A stretch of 64,000 bases of DNA from Pedobacter mendelii (GCF_014635725.1 NZ_BMDJ01000003.1:429565-493564); one strand, 5' to 3'. Positions 46,295 through 55,886 are shown, counted from the stretch's first letter. Notes: generated by a model from the letters alone, not told the origin. Numbers and translations are program-made.

Positions 46295-47224
46295 ATGGCA
46301 GCAGAAAAATTATCTACCCGACATCTTTTAGGCATTAAAGATATTAACCGGAATGATATTGAATTAATTTTCGAAACTGCAGATAATTTTAAAGAAGTAA
46401 TTAACAGACCCATTAAAAAGGTTCCTTCGCTTCGTGATATCACAATTGCCAATATTTTCTTCGAAAACTCTACCCGAACCAAGCTATCATTTGAACTTGC
46501 CGAGAAAAGACTTTCGGCAGATGTTGTAAATTTTGCAGCATCATCCTCTTCAGTTAGTAAAGGCGAAACATTAATAGATACAGTAAACAACATCTTATCT
46601 ATGAAAGTTGATATGGTTGTAATGCGCCATCCTTATGCAGGCGCTGGTCAGTTTTTAAGCCGGCACGTTAAGGCACAAATTGTAAACGCAGGTGATGGCG
46701 CACACGAACATCCAACACAAGCACTACTTGATGCATTCTCTATCCGCCAGAAACTTGGCGATGTTGCAGGAAAAAAAGTGGTTATTGTTGGTGATATTCT
46801 GCATTCTAGAGTTGCTATTTCTAATATACTTTGCCTACAGCGTTTAGGTGCAGAAGTTATGGTTTGTGGGCCAACAACACTAATCCCTAAGCACATTCAT
46901 CAACTTGGAGTAAAGGTTGAGCATAACTTAATTAAGGCATTGAATTGGTGTGATGTTGCTAACATGCTTCGTATTCAATTAGAACGTCAGGATATAAAAT
47001 ATTTTCCATCTTTAAGGGAATATGCCATGATGTATGGCTTGAACAAACAAATTCTTGATAACCTCGATAAAGAGATTATTGTAATGCATCCTGGCCCAAT
47101 AAATCGTGGTGTTGAAATAACCAGTGATGTAGCAGATAGTAAGCAATCTATCATTTTAGAACAGGTAGAAAACGGTGTAGCTGTTAGAATGGCCGTACTT
47201 TATTTATTGGCTAGTCAGGGATAG
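46295..47224 (+). CDS. pyrB: Aspartate carbamoyltransferase catalytic subunit
   Basis: The 309-residue enzyme makes N-carbamoyl-aspartate in pyrimidine synthesis. FFENSTRTKLSFELAEKRL (carbamoyl-phosphate binding), MRHPYAGAG, GDGAHEHPTQALLDAF, VVIVGDILHSRVA and MHPGPINRGVEI are all present. It follows pyrR and has no regulatory subunit gene (pyrI) next to it, which fits unregulated class B or C enzymes. Confidence 0.96.
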   Translation: MAAEKLSTRHLLGIKDINRNDIELIFETADNFKEVINRPIKKVPSLRDITIANIFFENSTRTKLSFELAEKRLSADVVNFAASSSSVSKGETLIDTVNNILSMKVDMVVMRHPYAGAGQFLSRHVKAQIVNAGDGAHEHPTQALLDAFSIRQKLGDVAGKKVVIVGDILHSRVAISNILCLQRLGAEVMVCGPTTLIPKHIHQLGVKVEHNLIKALNWCDVANMLRIQLERQDIKYFPSLREYAMMYGLNKQILDNLDKEIIVMHPGPINRGVEITSDVADSKQSIILEQVENGVAVRMAVLYLLASQG

Positions 47225-47513
47225 TTTTGAGTTCAATAATTCATTAGTCGATGGTTTATTAGTATATGGCTAATAGGCTATAGTGATTGAACCACTCGCA
47301 AACAGTCAACCGATTTAAACAATTAACCATCTTCAGTTTACAATACCAACCTACTAGTGACCAACCAACAATTCCCCTTTTTTCCACATTTTACTTTCCT
47401 AGATACCAAATAAAAAATCCTAGCGTTAACTTGTGTTATTAACAGATGTTAATTACTTATGTTGATAAGCTTTGATACTATTTCTAATTTAGTACCAACC
47501 ATATTTGAAACCA

Positions 47514-50500
47514 ATGCAGAAAAAATACTTACTAATTCCGCTACTTTTAGCAGGAAGTTTTAGCACTTATGCGCAAGTGAGCGCTGTGCAAAACCTCAAT
47601 AAAAACTATCAAACGGGTTTAGAACTATTAGATAAAGAAAAATACACAGCAGCTTCACAACAATTTAAACTTGTTGAGCAACAACGTTTTAAACCTGCCT
47701 CACAATCAGAGAGTAATGCAGAGTTATCATTATTAAAAGAGAATGCTAAATTCTATGCAGCAGTTTGCGCATTAGAACTAACGAATACGGATGCCGAGAG
47801 TTTATTTCAGGCATTTATCCGCGATTATCCGTTAAACTCTAACACTAAACTTGCCTATTTTTATGTTGGAAAAACTTATTTTAACCAAAAAAACTATGAA
47901 AAGGCTTTAGAATGGTTCGAAAAAACCGACCCTTCTACCCTCTCCGGCAAGCAAAGAAATGAATATCAATTTAAGCAAGGATATTCGTATTTTCAGTTAA
48001 AAAATTATGATAAAGCAGAACCTTTATTTGAAAAAGTAAAAAAAGAAGAAGGCGAATTTCAAGAAAGCGCAACTTATTACTTTGCTTACATAAATTACTT
48101 AAATAAAGAATACAAAACGGCATTAGCTAATTTCGAAAAGCTAAAAGGCTCGCCAACTTACGAAGCCAGCTACCCTTATTACATCACCTCGATGTATTAT
48201 TTAGATGAGCGTTATGATGATGTAATCAGCTATGCCATTCCGGCTATGGCAAAAACCAAACAACAATTCGAGCCTGAAATGTTGAGTTTGGTTGCCGCAT
48301 CTTACTTCGCAAAATCTGAATTTAAAAATGCAGAAAAATATTTCGCAGAATTCTATGCAAAAGATAAAAGTGATGTAAAAAATAACCTGTTTATCTACCA
48401 GTATGGTTATTCATTATTCCAGAATAAAAAATACAAAGAATCTGTTGTTGTTTTAGAGAAACTGAATACAGATGATGTTTACCTGCAAAATGGTATGCAT
48501 ACTTTAGGTAAAGCATTTATCCAATTAGGCAATAAAGAAAAAGCTCAGAGTGCATTTTTCCGTGCTTCACGCTTAGATTTTGATAAGACGATTCAAGAAG
48601 AAGCCTGGTTAAATTATGCAAAATTAAGTTATGAACTTAATTTCCACCAACAGGCCTTAGAAGCAACTCAAAACTTTTTAAAAACTTTTCCTAAATCTAA
48701 AAAAATCAACGAAGCAAAAATACTTTTGGGTGAGGTGCTATTAACAACTAAAAATTATCAGGCTGCCGTTGATATTTTGGAACCTATTCCTGATAAAAAT
48801 CTTGAAGCAAAAGAAGCTTATCAAAAAGTAACTTATTTTAGAGGTTTAGAGTTTTATAATGAAAGGGCTTTCCCTAATGCTTTGTCCATGTTTTTACGTT
48901 CAGACAAGTTCCCTGAAGATAACGAAATTCATGCTTTGAACACGTATTGGAAAGCAGAATCAATGTACGAATTGCGTAAGTTTGGTGAAGCGGTTTCAAC
49001 TTTCGAGCAATTTTTAAAAATGCCTGATGCGGATAAAACAGGTGTTTACAATTTTGCGAATTACGCTTTAGCCTATGCAGCTTTTGAGGATGAAAAATAC
49101 AGTAAGGCAGCGACTTATTTCGAACGCTTTTTAGCTGGCAATGATAAAGACCAGAAAACAATTGATGATGCAACCATTCGTTTAGCCGATTCATATTTCG
49201 TAAATAAAAGCTATGGCGATGCGATGAATAACTACAATAAAATCATCAATCGTAAAACCAGTGCAGAAGATTACGCTATTTTCCAAAAAGGTATGATTCA
49301 AGGTTTGGAAAACCAATATGACACGAAAATTGCAACTATGCAAAGCTTGTTACAGCAGTTTCCAAATTCGAATTATGCTGATGATGCTGGTTTCGAAACC
49401 GCTTATACTTATTTTAACAAAGGTGATTTAGAGAAATCAAAAAGTGATTTGGTTGGTTTAGTTGCAAAATATCCTCGTAGCAGTTATGTGCCTAAAGCAT
49501 TAGTAACCATTGGTCTCGTACAGTATAATCAAGATCAGGATGATGCAGCTTTAGAGTCGTTTAAAAAAGTAATTCGAGATTATCCAAGTGCCGATGAAGC
49601 AAAACAAGCAATGGAATCTATCAAAAATATCTACATTGATAAGGGTGATGCGAATGGTTTTATAACTTACGCAGGCACAACACCACTTGGAAATTACTCA
49701 AACGCAGAACAAGATAATATCGTTTTTGCAGCAGCAAATAACCTGTACCTAAAAGGAGATGCAAATGGAGCTTTGCAAGCAATTAATGCTTATTTCGATA
49801 AATTTCCCAAAGCAATTCATGACAAAGAAGGAAAGTTTATTAGAGCTGAATCTTTAGTAAAATTAGGCAGACCAGATGAGGCAATTGCCGATTATGAATT
49901 CATCTTGAACGATTGGTCAAGCGATTACACTGAACGCTCTTTATTAAGTATTTCTAAAGTGTTTTTAGATCAGAAAAAATATAACGAAGCAATCGTTTAT
50001 TTAAAAAGACTGGAAACCACAACTGATTACAAAGCGCACTACGGTTACGCCATAAACAATTTGTTAAAAGCTTACACCGCTTTAAATTCTGCTGATGATA
50101 TGATAAAATATGCGCAACTGACTAAAGAATCGGAAAAAGCATCAGAAGAAGAAAAAAACAGTTCGGGTTTATATGCTGGTAAAGCTTATTTATTAAAAGG
50201 CGATACAACTACAGCTGTTAAAGAATTTAAAAATGTTGTTGCCAGTACTAAAACAATTGCAGCGGCCGAAGCGAAATATAACTTGGCCTTTCTTGAATAT
50301 ACCAAAGGTGATTATAAAACATCATCAAAAACCTGCTTCGATTTAATAAATAATATGGCATCTTACGATTATTGGGTGGCCAAAGCTTTCATCCTACTAT
50401 CTGATAACTATGTTGCTTTGAAAGATAATTTACAGGCAAAAAGTACGCTTCTTAGTATTATCGATAATTACGATAATAAAACTGATGATATCATCGTAAC

Positions 50501-50540
50501 AGCAAAACAGAAATTAGAAAAATTAAACCCGAAGAAGTAG
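47514..50540 (+). CDS. Very long exported TPR protein of the Ton/Tol-like operon
   Basis: ATG 47514 gives a 1008-residue protein with a signal peptide (LLLAGSFSTYAQ). A TTG three codons upstream is the open-frame start but is less likely. The rest is almost entirely helical TPR-like repeats, many with the Y-P-x-S-x-Y or F-P-x-S signature of CpoB/BamD-type periplasmic TPRs (QQFPNSNYADDAGFETAYTY, AKYPRSSYVPKALV, RDYPSADEAKQAM, F-P-K-S-K-K-I-N-E-A). I count well over fifteen repeat units. It should form a long periplasmic solenoid. It starts the operon, four bases before the barrel gene. Confidence 0.85.
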   Translation: MQKKYLLIPLLLAGSFSTYAQVSAVQNLNKNYQTGLELLDKEKYTAASQQFKLVEQQRFKPASQSESNAELSLLKENAKFYAAVCALELTNTDAESLFQAFIRDYPLNSNTKLAYFYVGKTYFNQKNYEKALEWFEKTDPSTLSGKQRNEYQFKQGYSYFQLKNYDKAEPLFEKVKKEEGEFQESATYYFAYINYLNKEYKTALANFEKLKGSPTYEASYPYYITSMYYLDERYDDVISYAIPAMAKTKQQFEPEMLSLVAASYFAKSEFKNAEKYFAEFYAKDKSDVKNNLFIYQYGYSLFQNKKYKESVVVLEKLNTDDVYLQNGMHTLGKAFIQLGNKEKAQSAFFRASRLDFDKTIQEEAWLNYAKLSYELNFHQQALEATQNFLKTFPKSKKINEAKILLGEVLLTTKNYQAAVDILEPIPDKNLEAKEAYQKVTYFRGLEFYNERAFPNALSMFLRSDKFPEDNEIHALNTYWKAESMYELRKFGEAVSTFEQFLKMPDADKTGVYNFANYALAYAAFEDEKYSKAATYFERFLAGNDKDQKTIDDATIRLADSYFVNKSYGDAMNNYNKIINRKTSAEDYAIFQKGMIQGLENQYDTKIATMQSLLQQFPNSNYADDAGFETAYTYFNKGDLEKSKSDLVGLVAKYPRSSYVPKALVTIGLVQYNQDQDDAALESFKKVIRDYPSADEAKQAMESIKNIYIDKGDANGFITYAGTTPLGNYSNAEQDNIVFAAANNLYLKGDANGALQAINAYFDKFPKAIHDKEGKFIRAESLVKLGRPDEAIADYEFILNDWSSDYTERSLLSISKVFLDQKKYNEAIVYLKRLETTTDYKAHYGYAINNLLKAYTALNSADDMIKYAQLTKESEKASEEEKNSSGLYAGKAYLLKGDTTTAVKEFKNVVASTKTIAAAEAKYNLAFLEYTKGDYKTSSKTCFDLINNMASYDYWVAKAFILLSDNYVALKDNLQAKSTLLSIIDNYDNKTDDIIVTAKQKLEKLNPKK

Positions 50541-50544
50541 AATC

Positions 50545-52242
50545 ATGAAGTTGAATAAATATATATACAGTACTTTATTTTTCTTAGCTGCCGGATTAGT
50601 TAACATTCAGGCACAGGAAAAGAAGCAGGAAGAAAAAGCAACGGTAAGTGAAGAAATTGAAGTTGTTCGTCCGTACAAACCAATATTAGCAGAAGCTGTA
50701 AAATTACGTAGAAGCCCAAATTTGGATGATGTTAAAACCTATAAAGCAAAGTTAAATTATAGCGTTACCGATAGGAAACTTGAAATTAACAGCGATATTC
50801 AGAAACTGCAGGCACAAGCGCTTGTTGATGAAAAACAAAGTGACCTTTTAAACAATTATGTAAAAGGTGGCTTCGGTTCATTAGCAACTTTATTAGGCGA
50901 AGTTTATATAAATATGGGCCGCGACCCTGCATTACAGGTTGGTGGTTATTTCAAGCACTTCAGCCAGGAAGGTAAACTGAATAAGCAAAATAGCAGCAAC
51001 CAGCAATTCAGCCTTTTCGGCCGTAGCATTATGGATGAAAACACAGTAAGCGGTAGAATTAATTTTGAGCGTAACGGATTATATTTTTATGGAATAGACA
51101 ACAATCGACCTGCGTTAAATCCAAATCCTGAGAAGCAAGCCTTAACGTTATTCGAAGTGGAAGGAGAATTGGTTAAAAACTATAAAGAAGATAATGATGC
51201 TTTTAGTTATGCATTAAAAGCAAATGGGTACGTTTGGAATGATAAGTTTAGTGCCAAAGAAAGTTATTTAACTTTAAATGGTTACCTAAACAAACGCATT
51301 AGCTCATTAAATTTGGGTTTGGGTGCATCAACCGAATTCGGAAATACTAAAGATTTAACAACAAGTGTAGGCAACAATCTACTACGTTTAAATCCTTATA
51401 TACGCTTACAGGTGCAGGGCGCAAAAGTTACTGCTGGCATTAACTTAGTGCAGGAGTTTGGAGCTTACAGTAGTACAAGAATATTCCCGGCAATCACTGC
51501 AGATTTAACGCTAATTCCTGATTATTTACAAGTTTTTGGCGAAGTTAAAGGCGATGTAACACGCAACTCAATGAAGAGTTTTGCTGATGAAAACCCATGG
51601 TTAAACAGCAATATTCTAATTAAAAATACCGTTGAAAAATTAAGTATAAGTGCAGGTGTTAAAGGAACTGGCGGTCCAGGTTTTGGCTACAAAGCTCGTT
51701 TCTATATTAAACAAATAGATGATATGCCTTTATTCGTTAATAACTATGCCGATTTTAATAAGTTTGACGTAATCTACGATTTTGGCAAAGCTAAAATTAC
51801 TGGCTTAGAGGGAGAAATTTCTGTGCAGGTTAGCGATGCTTTAAAATGGACAGGTAAATTGAATATAGATGACTATAAACCTGCACAAGAAACATACAGT
51901 TGGTTTAAGCCTGGTTTAAAAGTAAGTTCAAACTTTGTTTATACTTATAATAAAAAGCTCAGTTTCAATGCTGCAGTTGTAATTCAAGATGATATTAAGG
52001 CTAAATTGTACACTGCAGCCCCAGTAAATCCATTACAATATGTTGTGCCTAATACTTCAATTGAATCGATTGTAACTGTTAAAGGATTTGTAGACTTAGG
52101 CGTTGGGGCAGATTATAGGATTAATAATAAGTTTTCGGTTTTTGCAAAAGCAAATAATATCCTGAATACGAACTATAGCAAATATTTATTTTATCAAGTA
52201 AACGGTTTTAATATTTTTGGCGGACTAACCTATTCTTTTTAA
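50545..52242 (+). CDS. Outer-membrane beta-barrel without plug domain
   Basis: The 565-residue protein has a signal peptide (AAGLVNIQAQ), then a conserved periplasmic stretch with S-E-E-I-E-V-V-R-P-Y-K-P-I-L-A-E-A-V-K-L and about 60 more residues. From about residue 100 it shows amphipathic strands with long Asn-rich loops, ending in the barrel signature G-L-T-Y-S-F. It looks like the C-terminal barrel of a TonB-dependent receptor. However, it lacks the plug and a carboxypeptidase-like N-domain, and 565 residues is short for that class. The E-V-V-R-P-Y-K-P segment might be a TonB- or TPR-contact site; that is inference. Confidence 0.75.
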   Translation: MKLNKYIYSTLFFLAAGLVNIQAQEKKQEEKATVSEEIEVVRPYKPILAEAVKLRRSPNLDDVKTYKAKLNYSVTDRKLEINSDIQKLQAQALVDEKQSDLLNNYVKGGFGSLATLLGEVYINMGRDPALQVGGYFKHFSQEGKLNKQNSSNQQFSLFGRSIMDENTVSGRINFERNGLYFYGIDNNRPALNPNPEKQALTLFEVEGELVKNYKEDNDAFSYALKANGYVWNDKFSAKESYLTLNGYLNKRISSLNLGLGASTEFGNTKDLTTSVGNNLLRLNPYIRLQVQGAKVTAGINLVQEFGAYSSTRIFPAITADLTLIPDYLQVFGEVKGDVTRNSMKSFADENPWLNSNILIKNTVEKLSISAGVKGTGGPGFGYKARFYIKQIDDMPLFVNNYADFNKFDVIYDFGKAKITGLEGEISVQVSDALKWTGKLNIDDYKPAQETYSWFKPGLKVSSNFVYTYNKKLSFNAAVVIQDDIKAKLYTAAPVNPLQYVVPNTSIESIVTVKGFVDLGVGADYRINNKFSVFAKANNILNTNYSKYLFYQVNGFNIFGGLTYSF

Positions 52243-52295
52243 GCACGTTAATTTATTATTGTGTTGATTTAGAATAAAACGCTAATTTTACCCGA

Positions 52296-53864
52296 ATGGA
52301 TATCTTATTATACCTTTCAGAACTCTTGCAGCAACGTACTTCAGTTGGTATTACCGGCTTGGGTACATTTTTTAAAAAGAAATTTGCCGGCAGATACGAT
52401 AAAGAAAAACAATCGTTTCTACCTCCAGGGTATTCTTTGCAATTTAATTCTGATGTTAAGAATGCTGATTTGCTATCAAACTTTATCGCAGAAAAAAGGA
52501 ATATTTCGGTAGAAAGTGCTAACTATTATATAACTCAATTTGCCGAAGAAACAAATAAGAAACTTGAACTAGAGCATGAGGCATATTTAGAAAATATTGG
52601 TCGATTATATTTTACAGAACATGAAGGATTAAGTTTTGATCCTTCAAAAAATATTAATTATGGTTCTGAATTTTATGGATTAGCCGCTGTTGCAGAAACT
52701 GAAGTAACGTCAGAAATACATACAAAAGAGCTAGCATTTGAAAAAGCTTCAAATCTTCAGGAAAGTGTTGAAGAAGAACCCTTAAAAAGTTCACATTTGC
52801 TTGATGAAGAAAAACCTGTTGATAAAGTTTTTCCAATTATAGAGAATGTAGAATTGGATGAAGTTAAAGATGATTTAAAATATACTTTATCCAATTCTGA
52901 GCAAGAAACTGCAGAAATTCTTGATGCTGAACACGAAGAATTAGTTGAACAAGAAGAACTACTTATACCTGTTCCTGATGCTGTAAAAGAACAACATGAG
53001 GAGCTTCCAAATCATTTTGATCATACAGCCGAATCAGAAGAAGAAAATATAATTGTAGGGCAACATGCGATTGAACCAGAAACAACTGATACGAAAGATA
53101 AAGTAGAAGTACCAACTCCAGTTACTGCATCGCATTCAGAATATCCAAACCGCTTTTCTTTAAGATCAGAAACAGAAGAATCAAAAACATATATCAATTT
53201 AGAAGACGAAGCTAAATCAGAAGCACCAATCATTAAGGCACCTGATTTTATTAAAGAACAACATGCAGAAAACCCAAATCGTTTTGGTCATGATCCATTG
53301 AGCGATGAAGTTTTGGAGGAAGAAGCACCACAAGGCATGTCTACCTGGCTTAAGGTTACCATTATAATTTTGATTTTAATTATTATCGCTGCCATTACTT
53401 ATTTAATTAAACCTGAGTTGTTCACCGGCCAAAAAGAAGCCATAAAAGATACCAAAGTAGTTATCGATTCTCAAAAGGTTCCTATTGATACTACTAAAAC
53501 AAAACAAGATTCAATAGCAAAAACGGATAGTATACTAAAAGCTAATCAGGTTCTAAATAAAATTGATTCGCCAAAAATCAAAGTTGCTGCAGCACCGAAA
53601 ACGGCTATTCAAACACCAAAAACAATTAATACAACTTACGAAGTTATTGGCGCATCTTTCAGAACAACCAAAGCCGCTGAAAAATTTATACAGCAAATGA
53701 AAGGTTATGGCATAACCGCTAAAATTGTTCCGATTGAAGGGCCATTTAAAAAAGTTAGTTTAGCTTCTTATAAAACTGAAAAGGAAGCATTAGATGCCAG
53801 ACCAACTCTAAGTAAAAAAGTAAGAATAAAAGAATTAGATATTAAACAGATAAACACACCATAA
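52296..53864 (+). CDS. HU-like (CCDC81-type) / transmembrane / SPOR domain protein
   Basis: The 522-residue protein has three parts. Residues 1-130 resemble the tandem prokaryotic HU-CCDC81 domains (ISVESANYYITQFAEE, AYLENIGRLYF). A long acidic linker (about 135-340) contains three imperfect copies of a K-E-Q-H-x-E-x-P-N-R-F-x-H motif, near residues 226, 275 and 315. A single membrane helix lies near 350-370 (VTIIILILIIIAAITYLI), and a C-terminal SPOR domain (TYEVIGASFRTTKAAEKF, FKKVSLASYKTEKEA) covers about 447-520. No signal peptide precedes the HU part, so it should face the cytoplasm, while SPOR faces the periplasm, where such domains bind denuded septal peptidoglycan. Its stop overlaps exbB by one base. 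Confidence 0.85.
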   Translation: MDILLYLSELLQQRTSVGITGLGTFFKKKFAGRYDKEKQSFLPPGYSLQFNSDVKNADLLSNFIAEKRNISVESANYYITQFAEETNKKLELEHEAYLENIGRLYFTEHEGLSFDPSKNINYGSEFYGLAAVAETEVTSEIHTKELAFEKASNLQESVEEEPLKSSHLLDEEKPVDKVFPIIENVELDEVKDDLKYTLSNSEQETAEILDAEHEELVEQEELLIPVPDAVKEQHEELPNHFDHTAESEEENIIVGQHAIEPETTDTKDKVEVPTPVTASHSEYPNRFSLRSETEESKTYINLEDEAKSEAPIIKAPDFIKEQHAENPNRFGHDPLSDEVLEEEAPQGMSTWLKVTIIILILIIIAAITYLIKPELFTGQKEAIKDTKVVIDSQKVPIDTTKTKQDSIAKTDSILKANQVLNKIDSPKIKVAAAPKTAIQTPKTINTTYEVIGASFRTTKAAEKFIQQMKGYGITAKIVPIEGPFKKVSLASYKTEKEALDARPTLSKKVRIKELDIKQINTP

Positions 53865-54568
53865 TGATTGCACTATTAATTCAAGATACCACACAAGCAT
53901 TACAGGATACAGCAAATGCCGTAAATCCAACATTATCACAGCCAGCACCAGAATTACACTTTATAGATTTGCTATTTAAAGGTGGTTGGGTAATGGTTCC
54001 ATTAGCATTTTTAGCTTTCCTAGCCTTGGTTATTTTTGTTGAGCGTTATTTAACAATAAAAAAAGCAACAAAAGATGAATCTAATTTAATGGGACAAATT
54101 AGGTCTTATATCCAATCTGGAAATTTAGAAGGTGCATCGGCAATGTTAAGAAATAATAACTCTCCCCTTTCCCGAATGTTACAAAAAGGCTTAAAGCGAA
54201 TTGGCCGTCCAATTAAAGACATTGAAGGCGCAATTGAAAATGTTGGTAAATTAGAAGTTTCAAAACTCGAAAAAAACATCAGCATTTTAGGTATTGTAGC
54301 AGGTATTGCACCAATGCTTGGTTTTGTGGGTACAATTGTTGGGGTAATTACCATTTTCCATCAGGTATCCATTAAAGGAGCAATCGAAATTGGCACTATT
54401 TCTGGTGGCTTGTACACAAAAATGATAACATCAGCAACGGGTTTAATAATTGGTATTATTGCCTATGTTTTGTACCATATATTAAACATAATGGTCGAAA
54501 AAATCATTCTTAAAATGGAAACGGATGCAATTGATTTTATTGATTTATTAGAAGAACCAGGCAAATAA
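53864..54568 (+). CDS. exbB: ExbB/TolQ/MotA-family proton channel protein
   Basis: The 234-residue protein has three membrane helices: near residues 42-62 (VMVPLAFLAFLALVIFVERY), 140-162 and 180-205. IAPMLGFVGTIVGVITIF is the family's conserved helix-2 motif, and SGGLYTKMITSATGLIIGIIAY is its third helix. With ExbD it forms the proton-driven motor that energises TonB or TolA. Sequence alone cannot separate ExbB from TolQ here. It overlaps both neighbours by one base (TAATG), so translation should be coupled with fixed stoichiometry. Confidence 0.92.
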   Translation: MIALLIQDTTQALQDTANAVNPTLSQPAPELHFIDLLFKGGWVMVPLAFLAFLALVIFVERYLTIKKATKDESNLMGQIRSYIQSGNLEGASAMLRNNNSPLSRMLQKGLKRIGRPIKDIEGAIENVGKLEVSKLEKNISILGIVAGIAPMLGFVGTIVGVITIFHQVSIKGAIEIGTISGGLYTKMITSATGLIIGIIAYVLYHILNIMVEKIILKMETDAIDFIDLLEEPGK

Positions 54569-54969
54569 TGAATTTAAGAAAAAGAACAAAAGGCTCCGTA
54601 GAAGTACATACATCGGCATTAAACGACATTATGTTCTTCCTTATGCTGTTTTTTCTATTGGCATCGGCCGTGGTAAACCCACAGGTTGTTAAGTTATTAC
54701 TGCCACAATCATCAAGCGGACAACAATCTACCGCAAAAAAAGCGGTAACTGTTAGTATAGACGAAAATTTAAATTATTTCGTTGATAAAAAACCGGCAAC
54801 CGTAGAAAGTTTACAGCCTGCTATTGAAGCTTATCAAAAGCTGGCACCAGATATGACTATCATTTTATATGTAGCCAAAAATGTCCCGGCAGAAAATATT
54901 ATGGTTGCTTACGATGTAGCGAACAAATTGAAATTAAAACTTGTTTTAGCAGTTGAGCCTAAAAAATAA
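54568..54969 (+). CDS. exbD: ExbD/TolR-family motor protein
   Basis: The 133-residue protein has a single N-terminal membrane helix with the essential Asp (LNDIMFFLMLFFLLASAVV, Asp 20), and a periplasmic domain of about 90 residues. The Asp is the proton-translocating residue of ExbD/TolR. ATG overlaps the exbB stop and the stop overlaps the next ATG, both by one base. Only one ExbD copy is present, whereas some Bacteroidota ton clusters have two. Confidence 0.92.
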   Translation: MNLRKRTKGSVEVHTSALNDIMFFLMLFFLLASAVVNPQVVKLLLPQSSSGQQSTAKKAVTVSIDENLNYFVDKKPATVESLQPAIEAYQKLAPDMTIILYVAKNVPAENIMVAYDVANKLKLKLVLAVEPKK

Positions 54970-55784
54970 TGAATTACAAAGAAGAAAATAATTATCCAAA
55001 AGCAGTTGCAATATCCACAGGGATAATGGCGCTATTGCTTGCGATTAGCTTTTTGATTGTGATTAATTCATTTCAACCTGCTGAAGAATTGGGTATGGGC
55101 GGTATGGTTGTAAATTACGGAACTGCTGAAACAGGAATGGGAGATGATTATACGAGTATAGAAGAGCCTTCGGCCGATCCTAATGCCAACAATAAACGAC
55201 CGGATAAAGTGGTTCCTGAAGAAAAAGTTACTCAAAATACTGCAGTTGAAACCGGAGATAAAGAAATTCAGACTCAAAATACAGAGGATGCAATTAGTGT
55301 AAATACCAAAACAACCAAGGCGGTTGTAAAAACGCCAACTACTGCTACTGAACAAAAACCTTCAACGCCGGTTATTAACCAAAATGCTTTGTATAAAGGC
55401 AAGAAAAATACTGGTCAAGGCGGTGGCGATGGAACAGGAACTACTGCAGGCAACCAAGGATCAGTTAATGGCGACCCTTTAGCCAACAATTATGGTAATG
55501 GAGGTTCTGGTTTTGGAAATAAACCAATCGAATTAAGACGTTTTTCTAATCTTGTTATCCCTAAAGATGACGGACAAAAAACAGGAAAAATTGCGGTCAG
55601 AATTTATTTCAACAAAAATGGAGATATTACCAGGGCAAATCAAGAACTCAAAGGTTCTACAATTACCGATACGGAATTGGTTAATAAATGTATTCAAGCG
55701 GTACTAAATTCTTCTCTAAGTAAATCTGATGTGGGTACCGATAACCAAACTGGAGTTGTAGTATTCAATTTTAAAGTGAAATAA
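54969..55784 (+). CDS. tonB: TonB/TolA-like energy transducer
   Basis: The 271-residue protein has an N-terminal membrane helix (AISTGIMALLLAISFLIVI), a segment G-M-G-G-M-V-V-N-Y-G-T...G-M-G-D-D-Y, a flexible linker rich in Thr, Lys, Gly and Asn, and a C-terminal domain of about 85 residues. The latter (ELRRFSNLVIPKDDGQKTGKIAVRI in part, then F-N-K-N-G-D-I-T and G-V-V-V-F-N-F-K-V-K) has a TonB-C/TolA-C-like strand-helix-strand order. A typical Pro-Glu/Pro-Lys stretch is missing. The gene is last in the operon; folC follows behind its own promoter. Confidence 0.82.
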   Translation: MNYKEENNYPKAVAISTGIMALLLAISFLIVINSFQPAEELGMGGMVVNYGTAETGMGDDYTSIEEPSADPNANNKRPDKVVPEEKVTQNTAVETGDKEIQTQNTEDAISVNTKTTKAVVKTPTTATEQKPSTPVINQNALYKGKKNTGQGGGDGTGTTAGNQGSVNGDPLANNYGNGGSGFGNKPIELRRFSNLVIPKDDGQKTGKIAVRIYFNKNGDITRANQELKGSTITDTELVNKCIQAVLNSSLSKSDVGTDNQTGVVVFNFKVK

Positions 55785-55886
55785 AATATTACCTTCTAAT
55801 TGATGGGCCTATATTGCACAGACCATAATTCGAACAATTTCTGTATAATCTTTCCATTTCGTTTTCATAATAAAAATTAGTCAACC

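Noticed and set aside
47225..47513. Further heptamer array between pyrB and the TPR gene
   Set aside because: Some seven-base rhythm near 47300-47370 but too decayed to claim; mentioned only as a possible relic.
48874..49194. 106-codon minus-strand frame inside the TPR gene
   Set aside because: Antisense to well-formed TPR units; no independent support.
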